The notes under the pieces were generated by a model. The model was not told where the DNA came from. It made no database searches and saw only the letters and a program-made list of their open reading frames with translations. A DNA stretch of 64,000 bases from Neodontobutis hainanensis (lineage: Eukaryota; Chordata; Actinopteri; Gobiiformes; Odontobutidae), in contig JALDNG010000079.1 in the NCBI GenBank assembly GCA_024349245.1, forward strand, positions 434,001 to 498,000. The letters run 5' to 3'. Both the position numbers and the translations under genes were made by a program. Below are positions 32,128 through 44,859 of this stretch, piece after piece (position 1 is the stretch's first letter; each line of letters opens with the position of its first letter).

Positions 32128-34883
32128 ATGGGCCATCTTCTCTCGAAAAATGGTTACCGCCTGAAGAAAAGGACACGCAAATTGCATCACAGGAAGAAGA
32201 AGAAGAGGAACTGTTTTCTGCAGGGGCCTTGCATGCTGTGCTTCATCATCCGCAGCAACAGTAACGATCTTGACGAGCATAGTGACCATTACGAGGCCAA
32301 CAGCAGTGGGTGCCACCATAACAGCATCCCTGGAATCAGTGTTCCAGGTGTTGGAGTGGGTATCGGAGCTGCAGCTGCTTCTAAACTTGCAGAGCGATAC
32401 GCATCACTCGCATCTCCTGAAGACTGCTCAAAATTTCTGCTGTCCACTCGAGAGTTAGCTATCTTAGAGGGCCAGGGGAGGAGCCTGTTATCAGCTGTTC
32501 CTGCAAAACTGATTTCACAACCAGTGGTCTTTCGAACTGCTGGGGTGTCTGTAACGGTACCCATACCTGTACCTGTGCCTGTCTGCACCAGCGAATACTC
32601 TGAGATGGTAGGACGTTGTGCCTAATGTTCGCCTTTAGGTCAAAGTGGTTTAATCTTTACCATTATTGACAGAGCTTCAGCTGACTAATTAATGGAACTG
32701 CCTGATCTTTACTGAATTTTACAAGGCAGTGCTTTATTCCCATATTTATTAATTTAAGAACCATGTAAAATTTCTAAACTCAAAATATAATACTTAATTA
32801 TTTCAAAGTTGGTTTGTAGATTTGTTAAAATCTTGTTTAGTGCGTAGCTCCTTTGTTATCTGCAGGTGATACCAGAGTCTAAAATGTGCAGTTCTTTCAT
32901 GTGTGCAAGGCCACAGAAGCCATATTTTTGATTCAGCAAGTGACATGTTAACTGCAGGAATATTTACTTTGCTGAATGTAGTTGCAATTTACACACATAA
33001 ATTGGGGAATTACAGTCCCTCTTTATGCATACTCTGCTTTATATTTATCTAATATCTTTTCTGTTGTTATACAGGTCTGTAAAAGGAAGTGCTCAGAGGT
33101 GCAGAGGTGCTCCCCCTGTAAGCAGCCGCGCTGTGCCTTCACTGGCCCAGAAGGAGGGCTGGAAAATGGACCAGGAGTGGGAGAGGCCTCCTCGAACTCT
33201 GAGACTAGCACCTGCCATGCTCCTCTCTGTCCCATCCCCACTTCTTCATCTGCTTCGTCATCCTCTTCCTCCTCACCTGCGGAAGGCCGCTGTGGATCAG
33301 GACACCATGGAGATGTGCCCCATAGTTCAAAGTCATCCCCATGCTGTAATCATTACCATGACGATAGCCAGCCAAAAGCTCCTGATGCTGCTGACCATTT
33401 AAGTATCAACCACCTGCCTTCCTCCATCCTTCTCAAAGTAAGATGTCACACATTAACCTTTTACATGGATATGAGTTGAGTTTGTGTTGATTAGCATTTA
33501 AATATTTTGTTTTTGTGTTTTAACCGGTCATATCCTGGTGTCAGAGCATTAGATTAGCCTTTATGTTTTTAAGAAACCAAATTGTTATGTTTAGTTAGTT
33601 ACTATTATCTGTACAAATATGTTAGCAACCAAGTCATTTTCCCGGCAACTGCTTTGTTGTGCATTTCCTCTTGTCCCATTAACATTTTAATCTTTTAATC
33701 ACATGACAGTTGGTTGACTTCCTTGTACTAGGTTTCTGATAATCTCCATTTCCAAAATAAAGGTCAAAACTGAGAAAACTCTTTGCTGGCCTAGTAAGTG
33801 TCCTCAGACATACTCATATAAAAGTATATTGTCATACTAAAAAACATGCTCTAAAACAACATACTAGGCACCTCCTGGTGTGGCGGCCGACTCGGAATTT
33901 CCCTATGGGGATAATAAAGGGATAAAAAATAAGCAATGGTTCTGTCTGACTCTGTTTCAGATGAGTTGCACTTCTGTTGTTTGTTTGTCTGTCTGCATCA
34001 CGTAACCATTGTTGTGCAGAGAAGCATGCCGAAAGGATTCACTTTTATGTTTTGCATCTCCTCCAGGTGCTGTCCCACTTGACAGTGAAGGAGCGTTGTC
34101 TTTGTGCCTCTCTGGTGTGCAAGTACTGGCGAGACCTCTGCTTAGACTTTCAGTTCTGGAAGCAAATTGACCTCAGTGGCCTACAGCAAGTGAGTCTATA
34201 CACGTGGCAAGGGCAGGTTAATTGTGGTCAGGAAGCCGTAGTTCTTAATATCCAAAAATGACACCGGAGTGAAGATGATTCTCTGCCTTTAAATAAGTCA
34301 AGAGAGGCTTTAAATTTGAAGTAGATATAATATAATTTACTAAGTGCAAGATGTGATCCATCCTTTTTTTTTCTTCTTGTTGCGCAGGTAAATGATGATC
34401 TCCTGGTAAAAATAGCTACCCGCAGGCAAAATGTGACAGAGATAAACATTTCCGACTGCAGAAGGGTACATGACCATGGTGTTTCCACTTTAGCCTCTCA
34501 CTGTCCCGGCCTTCAGAAATACACAGCCTACCGTTGCAAACAGCTTGGGGACATGTCTCTTTCCTCTTTGGCCACACACTGCCCTCTGCTGGTAAAAGTG
34601 CACGTTGGCAACCAAGACAAACTAACCGATGACGCACTAAAAAAGGTTTGTAGTTTAGCAGTTTACAGGATAACCTTTTTTAAGTACTCCCAGCATGTTT
34701 GCCATTTAGGAGGCTTTATTCATAAATGCACTCACACACCTTTTTTGTCAGGTGGGAGAGCACTGTGGTGAACTAAAAGACATCCACTTGGGTCAGTGCT
34801 ACAGCATCACCGATGAAGGCATGGTGGCCCTGGCGAGAGGGTGTCCTAAACTACAGAGACTCTACTTGCAAGAGAACAAACTG
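32128..34883 (+). CDS. fbxl17: F-box/LRR protein 17, 5' part
   Basis: Five coding exons (32128-32607, 33075-33437, 34067-34189, 34388-34645, 34752-34883), all phase 0, give the first 452 residues; the human protein has about 700. FBXL17 is the substrate receptor of an SCF ubiquitin ligase and is known for dimerisation quality control of BTB proteins. The start MGHLLSK is shared with human, and the conserved CFLQGPCMLCFII lies at about residues 29-41. A low-complexity Ser-rich region follows; MVCKRK and CKQPRC are also conserved. The F-box begins near residue 269 (INHLPSSILLKVLSHLTVKE) and ends in SLVCKYWRDLCLDFQFWKQ. LRRs start at NDDLLVKIA and include INISDC and YTAYRCKQLGDMSL. The remaining LRR exons were not found and should lie beyond the window. 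Confidence 0.95.
33880..33930 (+). repeat. Possible LINE 3' tail in fbxl17 intron
   Basis: GGAATTTCCCTATGGGGATA then ATAAAGGGAT resembles the 'TTTCCC..GGGATCAATAAAG' end of fish non-LTR elements (Rex3/RTE-like). Only the tail is present, so the assignment is weak. Confidence 0.35.
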
Positions 34884-37800
34884 GTGAGTCCCTCTGCTAA
34901 TGATTTCTTATTGCGGCTTCAACAAGTGCCATTTTTACATTTTTGCATTTGAGATGTGTGCCATAACTAGTCTCCCTGCTAGGGAGAAAAGGGAATTTCA
35001 CATTAACTCTCTGTCCACCTTTTACGTTTTTCCACATATTTGCAGTTTATAATGACTTTGTGTCCTTTGTTAATGGTGATCTGCTGTTGTTTTCAGTTAA
35101 TCTAGTTTGTTTGTTGCAGATTTTTACCATTATTTGAATCATAGTAAAAAATAAATATTGGATTTTAATTTGTAGGTTTCCTTAAAATGATTTCATTGGA
35201 TTTTAATGAGCTCACCACTTGGATCAGTGGTGTGTAAAACAAACATTAAATCAAGGGCATTTGAAAGGCTGAAAAAACATTTTAATTGGTAGTGTTTTAC
35301 TATACAATTACTAAACTTAATTGTATTTTTAAGCGCAATTAGGGTTGTTCTAGTTTTGTCTGACTTGATTGTCGTGGAATAGTATTTTATGATTAAGGCG
35401 GATGCTCTCGCTGCATGAGCTTAGTGCTTGAGAGGAACTGCCAGCATTTTACCCAATCAAACATGGGATTGGTGTAATGAGTGACTCCAATTATCCAGAA
35501 CAACTCTCATTGTGCTCAGCTTTTCTATTTTCTTTTTAAAGAACCTTTTAATTTTCTTCCATATTCTGGTATTACACATTATGATATGTGATTGTATAAT
35601 ACCTGCAGCTGGTGGGAGCTTTATGTTTAACTGTTGTAAACGTCAGCTTTGTGTCTGTATTTTTATGTGCATTTTAGCTTCTATTGTTAAAAACAACGAC
35701 CACTAGAGGTCACCATTTCTCAGTTTGTTTATGATCATGTTACACAATTGTATGTTTTTCCGATGGGTTAGTTTTTTAACTGTGGTTTGTTTTCCGATAA
35801 CAATCCCCGCTTATATTTCTTTGATTACATATAATCATGAACTTGAATTATTCTTGATAAAATAGTATTTTTCAGCATAATAGCAAATACAATTAGTGAT
35901 CACCACTTGGATAGAGATTAAAATTGCAGCTGAATATGTTTTAGCTCAGCAGTATCAATTTCTTACGGTCATTTCTCAAAGTTATTTTAGCTTCCTGTCA
36001 TTTACTCGGTGAGAAATGGTCCGAGCTTGTATGAGACTCATTACATGAAGGTGCTCTGAAAAGCCTGGGCTAAAATAGTCATTACAGTTTGTCAGAAGTT
36101 AGGATGACCCAGAAATGCTCAGCTGCCAATTCTCAATAGAGTCTGTTTCGTCTCACTGACATCTTTAGTGTTTCCACCCAATTTCTTTTGAAAACAGTTC
36201 TTGTGGTGTGTGGGAAATGATCACAGTAATAGTTTTTAAAGTAAATAGGATATTTTGGCTGAAATATAAGATCTAAAATGCCTAAATATGCAAGTAATTT
36301 TGACTTGGAATGCTAGCTCAATTTGTTGTCAGTGACTTCTCACCTCTCAGTGACCATAATAATACAAAAAAATCATATCAAGGGATCATAAGACATACTA
36401 AATACTAAATGTAGATGAGAAGTGATAAACAGAGATTACATAAGTGCTGTCCAAGGTTGATGATTCCGTATCGGCTCTATTCATTGAAATCGGTCATAAA
36501 GGCATTAGTAAATATTGTTATTAAAGTTAGCATTTACTTTCACTAATTTGTCATCTGTCCATCTCACTATCCATAAAATCAAAACTTTTTAAAACATTAG
36601 CTTCAGAAGTTAGCCTTTATAGCTATGATAGCTACGTTAGCTTCTTTTCTTTATAATGGGCAGTATCTTTAACCGAGGGGGAAAAATTTCACAATCCCCT
36701 TTAATGATTCTTCTTATCTCTACAAAAATGTCAGCTGTGTTTGCTAAAAGCTAACAGCAGTGTCCATAGTGAGGCCATGGTCCAGACCGGAGTGCTGTTT
36801 GATTTTTGTAAATAATTTTAGTCTGAGCCAAAAATGTATTTGCATAATGTTGAAAGTACATCCATATCTTTACCTGAAGGCATGACAAATATTTGAATTG
36901 ACAATGACAAGGAAGGAATAAGCTTGTTATAGAGAGCTGGTGTGCTGGTAAAAACATACTAAAGGTTGCTTGCCTGTTTTGTTATTCCATTGCTGTTCTG
37001 GGCTGACTTTTTGCAGTGGAAGGATTGTGCTTCTTCAAATCTATCACAGATGAGGACCTGCCTTCGCTCACTTTGACTGTACTCCTCTTCCTTTAAATTA
37101 AATAATTAAATAACTGCACAATGTTTCTGTGTGGTCTCACCCTCTCCCGTGCACACACCCACATTCTTTCTCTCCTTTTTTTTTTTTACCCTGCCGCTTG
37201 TTTCTGTGCTTTTGAGTTCCACACTCGAGGGTCTTTTCTCAATGTGAGCACCACATCCAGATTCGAAGATGGTTAAATTGGGCTCTTTTTATGAAGAAGA
37301 GGGAAGCGCTCTCTTTGAAGTCTGTTCAGCCTTAAGGGAATTTTTACCACTACTTGCGCTAACGATATTTGTAGTACTTCAGCTTTTATATTTAGATTTT
37401 ACACTGAAATTTAACATCTCGGAAGCTGAAGCTCTGGGGCAAAGTCTTGAAGGGATTGAAATGTTTGGTGCATGTTGGTGTGCTGTTATGATGCAAGAGG
37501 AGAAAGTAACTTTGGCTTGTCTTGTTTTTATCTTGTGAAAAAGAAATTCATAGTGGCTGTCAAACTGAAGGGCAAACCGGTAATGTTTTTTCCAATGACT
37601 GTTTAATGTTGTAACACTGTGGCTTACATCTCTAAAATTTGTTTACAGTGAACAAATTGACCTCGGCTCTTTCATTGTTTGCTAGCCCGAGGCCAAATCC
37701 AGCCCAGGGCAACAGACAACCCTCATGGTGTGTTTTTGCAAAAGCCAGGTGACTCTCTTTTGATTTCTCTCCAGCATTCTTTATTGACATCCATCTACTA

Positions 37801-40800
37801 TTTATGCCATCAACGGTTATATTGCACCAGTTGCCTTTCAAAGCTTTTCAAAGTGTTTTTTTTTTTTTCTCCCCCCTCTTACTCTCCGTATATATTCTGT
37901 TCTCTTCTAGCACCTCGAAGGGCAAAGGCTGCGAGAATAGCAAATTCCCCTATTCCTCATCTCGCCTCAGTTTGCCGTAGGGTGGAAAAGCGGTTGTAAA
38001 ACTTTAACTTTGTCAGTTTCCTAGACCAAAATTTGGATGTGCTGTGTATGCCGCAGAAACCTCTTGTCGCCCATCTTTCCGTGTCACTAACTCTGCTTCT
38101 GTATTCCTTTCAATTAAACATACATTGCCAACATTTCTTGCTGAGATAGCACATTTCATCCTCCTTTTGCTCCCTCTTTATAAAAAAAAATATATATATG
38201 CATGCCTCTTGTTAAAATCAAAGACTGTACACTCAATTTTCTTGGCGGTGTGATGGTAAGATTCCTTCACCGGCTCATTTGAAAGACTGTGCACACATTC
38301 TCCCAGTCTTTCAGAGGCGACACTTGATTATTTACCGTTTTAATTAGTCCAAAATGTAGAAGTGTAAGTGGAATTGGAGATGACCTAACACAGATTACCA
38401 TATGCCCTCAATTTAGGTGTAATTACCTCTCCGCGTGTACAATCCCAGCCGGGCGCCCATGCATTTTTACTACATCTCGAGGCCTCTCAGGACTGAAAGG
38501 ATATGTTTTGTAATAGGGAAAAAAAGACAAACTGACAGACTGAACATTGCTCTTGGACATCAGTCTCATCCTGTCTCCGATTGGATGTCTATCTTGTCAA
38601 TAGTCAAGTTTTTCCTGACAGCCAAATGATGCCAGACCCTCCTAATGAAGCTTAATCACAGATGAAAGTGTATATTGACATAGGAAGATTTAATTAGTGG
38701 GATTAGACGGAGAGCAAAGAAAAAGGAAGTGCTAATGATAGCTCTCTGATATTATAGGATATACCTTTTGACATGAGCTAACACACATGTACACACTAAG
38801 GCCTACTTAAAACACAATGCACACATTGAATGGCTGCCAGCTGCCACGGCGTCTGTATTGTAACTCCACTGTGATTATAAATAGTACCACTCTGACCAAC
38901 GGCACATAACTCGTGCACTGACAAACAAAGCATTGTCTGTGCTCTCTTTAGGATCTATCTTAATTCTGTCTGTGTTCATTGACAGGAGTTTTGTTTAAGC
39001 ATCAAATGTCAGATGGTGTAGTCAGTTCGCTGCTAATGACTAGTGGATTATGTCTGTCAGAGGTCTGAGGACCCATGTCTGAGGAAATGCTCAGTTTCCA
39101 TGCCAGATTTCCATGCTATCATGTCAACGTCTCTTTACAGCTCTGTCTTTTTTGTGTTTGGCTTTTTTTTTATCTTGTCTCCAAGATTTTTTTTGTAAAA
39201 GCAGTAGAAATAATATTTTTCTTGGAAATAGTGTAGAGAAGTGTTACAGCTGTTACAAGAAGTAACATCTGTGACATTTGACAAAGATGGCTCATGGCAA
39301 TGTCAACTGAGAAAGTCACTTAATACAACCATTAGCCTTAAAACAAATGCCTATTGGAATGTCTTTCCATTGTAGTGACAGAACTGATATTATCTTAGGA
39401 ACAGAAACTTAACAGGGAATTGTAATTAGTAGTTCTGCTGCGCGCTCGTCCCTAGTGGCCCTCAGTCTGACGCAAATGGGAGGCATGTCCTGGCATTTGT
39501 GTGACAGCGTGGCATTATCCAAAAAAACTGAAAGCCTCAGAAGAAATTGTAATTAAGAGTTCTGCCATGTGCATATGGGAGGTTTTCAGACATAGTCATA
39601 ATGTATGCTCCGTCCTACTCTAGTGCTTATAAGTACTTTCCAGTATAAGTGTGATGGACTACTATTATCCAACGTGTAACAATAAATTGAATACATTCAG
39701 AGTTCTGATGTTGTGGATGCTGTGGGAATAAACATTGTTGAGGAAATGTTACTCCTTATGCAAGTAATGTATGTTGTAATTAGTTTCAATATAGTTTGCA
39801 GTCCTAATCTTTTTAAATATCAAACCACCTTGTACATTAATGTTTCAACAGAAAACACAAGATAATATAAGATAGATGGTGACATGACATGAGGTGACAT
39901 GGACAAGGAATAGAATTACAAAACAAATGTTTAAATATACAAAACTCTTTTTTTAAACCTTTGTGCCATAAATAAGTTAATATAAGTTTATTTCAAACTA
40001 CTTTTCACATATTTTCAAATTCATTTCTCCATGTGTGCTAACAAAACATCATATTTCTTACTTATATTCTTTGAAGTGGCTCTGTATTGATTGGAAAAGA
40101 CTGCGTGGGTTTGAGTGTTAGTAGTTTGCTCTTTGCCTGAAGTGTAACCGGACGCATTAATGAAGACTGACTTTAACTTGGACACTTCATTGCTCTTGGG
40201 CACAAATATTGTCAATATGTTCCTCCTGCCCCAGAACAAAACGGGTTTTAAAAGGGCCTGCCTGAGAAAAAAAAAAAAACTGAAAGCACTCTTGGAAATG
40301 TGAGTCTTTGAACCCTTCTTCCACTGAGATTCTTCACCTTGGCACAATGTTTTCCTTTTGACATTATTTACCCTGGGAAATGATTCAGCATCAACATTTT
40401 TCATAGCCTCTATCAATAACACAGGTGTAATAACTTTTAGGAAAAAGACAAAGAGCTTGGTGTGTCTCTCTTGGATTCATGGAGCGTCTCGCAGAAATGC
40501 TACAAGTATTAAACTTGACAAAAGAAAACAAAGTCAAGTGAATGACAGACATTATTAGTGAGAAGTGAGACGGCCAATAGAGCGAGCCCACTATCGAATG
40601 GTGATGCATTGCCAGATATGACAAAAAGACAAACATCTCATTACTTGAAAAGATATGGTAGAACCTCAGTGTACCTCTGCTAAGGAAAGTTTTCCTTAGT
40701 AACACTTGTCATACTTAGCAGTGCAATATAAATAATTTTTATTCAAACCAGTTTAACATAGCACTTTATCTATATGTGAGCCGATTTACAAGAATGTCAG

Positions 40801-43800
40801 TAATTTATAATAAATGTTAAATGTAAAAGTGGTTTGTAACAGGTTTGCTTTTGACTTCTTTTGTAAGTGCCATGTCCTGTTTTGACCAGTAGAGGGGGAC
40901 CTAAGACTTGTTAAATGCTGGATTGCAACAGTGGCAATGTACAGTATCATATAATATGAACAGCTCAGATTCCTTTAATACTTACACATACAAGATCCCA
41001 TGCTGTTTAGAAAACTCAAGGATATTAATGCATATTTGAGTGACACATTCTTTTTGCACCATACTATTATTCTACCTGGTTTTACGTAGCTGGAAGCCGG
41101 AACATTAAAACTCTAAAATCAGTTTGATTTGGACAGAATAAATGCATTATAACCTGTTGATACAGTCTCTGATGTTTTCTTTTGAGATTCCTTTACGAGT
41201 GTGAACCGTGGGGTGCTTGCTGTTTGCTTTTTCACCTCCTCTGTGTGACCTGCAATTTATTTAAGACTTTGAATTAGTAGTTTGAATGAAGTAGTTTTAA
41301 CCATATTTGGATACTTTTAAATGCTTAATAGATAATTTCTTGTTACTGTAGATGTTGTTTCCTCACTGTGACATTATTAAGCAGTTGCCTCCTGCAGCTA
41401 CAAGAGTACTGGGCAAAGCACTGAAGAATGTTAATGTGAATGTGACTTCCATTGCCTTTGCTGTTTATAGCATTTTGGCTGAGCACATGGAGGGACGGCA
41501 GCATGTGACAGGAGGCTGACTTTCACAAGTGCTCTAAAGTAAGGCCTTTTTTGTGTGAAATCAGATGAACCAGACCAGAGAGAAAAAATTATAAACGTAT
41601 GTGAGATTTTTGGTGTTAAATGTAAGGAATGGTTTATGGTTGTTCAAATTCCAATACCAGTTTTTGGTTTTCGCCTCGTGTCAAAGCCTCATTTACTTGC
41701 ATATAGACTGCCATACGAGTTTACAATCCCCTTATTCTCTTTCTTTAAATACTATAAATAAACATTTAATAGTAAAGGTAAATGTAAAGCAGACCGGCAA
41801 ATGATGCTTGTTTAAAAATAAGATGCTTAAAAGGGGTTCAAAACACCTTCAAAACAAGACTCTGAGAAATCAAATGAAAAATCATCACAGCTCTATTAAG
41901 TTTTAAGTACTGGAAAATATTGTATTGTGATGACCCTAGTTAACAATGTGATCTTTTTTTTTTTTTTTTTTAATTTAGAGAATAGTACTTTCAGATATGA
42001 GCTTTGGCATACTACGTTATACCTGAAAATTTACTTTTATATGTGTAGTAGTAGACATTAGTAGTAGTAGTAGTATTCAAGTTGACCTTCGTAACTAACT
42101 GTTGGTGTAACAGTAACTCACCTGTGTTCTTTTAGCCAGCAGCAATTTGGAAAGATTTTGGCGATATCACAGCAGGTAACTTTCTGACAATCCATTTAGG
42201 CAAAATGACTCCGGCATCCTTAAAAACCCAGTGGCCCTGCGCTGGGCTCTGACCTGGCCAGTGTTTGTAGAACGCTGCTTTCATGGCCTTCCCTTTTCTC
42301 CTGCTCCAGATGCCACAGCTCTGACACCTGGCCAGCCGCAGTGTCACTATGATTCATGGACTGTCCCCTCACCTCGCTCATGCCTTTACTCCTCTTAATC
42401 TCTTCTTCCTTTGTCTCCTACTCTACCTCTCGCTGATGATGACTTCTCCTTTTGTTTTGAGAAAGGGCAGAAACGATGTCATCATTTAAAGCAGGTGCCC
42501 CGAGCCAGGATAGAAGCCAGTTTTTTAGCCCAGTGGACTACCTGTATGAGCTGTGATGAATGACCCGCGTTGGGATTCACTCTGGCTTTGAGCTGAGCTA
42601 AAAAGACAGGAGTGTAACAAAAGAGCACTCTTCATACTTCCTTTATGCTAGAGGCTTAATGCATCCGCACCACATGGCCAAACACAATGTAGATTCAGTA
42701 AAGTATATTTATCATGTTATCTTTTTTTTTTATTTTACTTCCAGAAACGGAAAGTAAGCATTAAGAACACAGTAGGGCTAGACAGACAGACATAATATCA
42801 GCAATCGCAGTATTTCTATCACATTGAACTGCCTGAATGGAAGTGTATGTGACAGATGTTCACTCTTTAAATTACAAAATAATTGTCCAGTCAGAGTCGA
42901 CCTTGAATTCAACTGTAATGTGAGTGACCACAGAGAAAAGGGAGCTGCACCTCTCATTTTCTTTTATACGTTAATGTTAAATTCAGTTTATAGCTTTCAG
43001 AGATTGCAGGTCATTGACATTATCTAAATATTGAACATAGTTACTGCATAGTCCAGATTTTCCATATTTCCCAGATTTTGTGCAGCCCCAGAACACAGTA
43101 GCAGCATCAAAGGAGGTAACAAGTCTAACATATTAGGTAAAACCTTTCTGTAAATTTGTCTATTTCAAAGTCTAAACCAGCTTTTCCATTTATAAATGTA
43201 ATGCAGTACGTCAAACCACTCATTTACTGGTTATACCCTTTTGTCTGCTTTTCTGGACAAAGCTCTTCTACTGGATACATAATACAATACAATACACATT
43301 AACATACCACTTGCTATTTTCCACTGTTGCTAAGACACTGAACTGTGTGACTAATCATAATAAGGATTATCTCATCTTTTATTACTGCATCTCAACAAAA
43401 CAGCAGAACTTTTTCATGCAAAAGGCTGGACACCACATGACCATATCATTGGTTTCAGATGTCCAATGTTTTATTAGCTTTAATTTTTTATTTTTTTACT
43501 CTGACTGACTGTTTGCCACTGTTGCCATGACACTAAACCTCTCTCCTGTGGGACTAATCTAATTTGGTCTTCTCCCATAAAAATACTCTTGCTTAAGCTG
43601 CAAAAGTGCTAATAATTAAAACACACACAAAACAAAGTCAATCTGAAAAAGGAAATTAACTTTTGCTTAGGGCTTAATTCAAAATACATTGCAGTTCTTA
43701 GTGATGTATAGACTGTGGATTAATGGCTGCTTTTACTACTTTACCGGTTGCCCTCATAAATATAGCTCTTAAAACTTTTCATATCTATATTTTTTTCCCA

Positions 43801-44790
43801 CACAGTACCTTGAATTATGCTGAAAGTCTAGAAAACACTCTAATCTTACAAGTACACACTCTTACACTAATCCTTACAAAATGATCTGGATAACTTTTTA
43901 TTGCATTAATTGTACAGCTATAAACCTGCACATAAAAAGTATACAAACCCCATTTCCAGTTTGCATTGATTTTAACCTATATCCAACTTCTTAAACAACC
44001 CCCAACTTCCCTCCAGGCTGCTCCATCTCCTCTGCTGCCGTCCCTGGGTGTGATGGAAAGGCCATCGCCGCCCTAATCAGTGACTTCATTAGCTATGATT
44101 GATACGAGACAGAAAGGTGCGTGTCTGTATGAACGTCTATGCATGTTGCCAGTTAATTGCCTTTTCAGTGTCCATTTGTGTGCGTGACCCATCTCCTCTG
44201 CACCACATCTTCAATCCAGCATCTCTCCGCAGTGTCAGACATCACCCTTTCTCCCCCCTTTACCCTTCTTCATGCGCTCCTCCCTCCCCCCTCGTGATGC
44301 ATTTCGGGTCGGCCTTGGCAGCATCGGTTCAGTACTTGGGGTAATGAATGTGTTTAATAAGCACAGTGGGTCGATGGGCCTAATGAAGGCGTGACAGAGG
44401 ATGAGCCTAGAGAATGCTGCTGTAACGAGCCTCTAATGAGCCACTGGGGTTAACGAGGTCACATCGGGAGCGGGATTCCCTCACCTCTTTGCTTTTTGTC
44501 CTATAGTGTGTATATTATTGATATCCACTGTCCGGAATATGAAGCATTTTTACCTTAGATGTGCCAGACTCTTGGATTAAAGGGTACTCTGCCAATCAAT
44601 GAGAGTGTGGCAGGGCATGTCATGGAGCAACGGACTCAAGTGGGAATGGGACTTAGGTCGAATAGGTTTTGTCACTACGTTTACATGCATTTTTTAGAAG
44701 TTCATCTTTGGCAGATATCACAGTCATATCACTAACCGGAGGAGACTAGAGCCTGCATGCAGTGTTTAATCAATAAAATATTAGTAAATG
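34884..44790 (+). other. fbxl17: Large fbxl17 intron, first part
   Basis: No coding exon was found on either strand. Open frames are short and lack motifs or splice context. Several stretches are less AT-rich and keep homeobox-like TAATTA/ATTAG motifs, notably 38640-38760, 42170-42370 and 44010-44470. They look like conserved non-coding elements. A CTCF-like CCAGTAGAGGGGGA is at 40886-40899. The intron continues past the right edge. Confidence 0.5.
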
Positions 44791-44859
44791 CTTGGCGGGC
44801 CACTTTGAACAGCCCAACAGGCCGCATGTGGCCTCCGGGCCTTAGTTTGCCCACACCTG
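44791..44859 (-). mobile_element. hAT-like terminal remnant
   Basis: On the minus strand the segment begins CAGGTGTGGGCAAACTAAGG and continues GCCCGGAGGCCACATGCGGC. The CAGGGGTxxxCAA start with the following 'GGCCCG..GGCC' block is typical of hAT DNA-transposon ends. Only about 70 bases remain, with no transposase. Confidence 0.5.

Noticed and set aside
32110..32588. Minus-strand open frames over fbxl17 exon 1
   Set aside because: The plus strand encodes the conserved fbxl17 N-terminus; the antisense frames are shadows.
37269..37538. An 89-codon Leu-rich open frame in the fbxl17 intron, checked as a missing LRR exon
   Set aside because: It lacks the LRR consensus and any match to the next expected human segment, and has no suitable splice borders.
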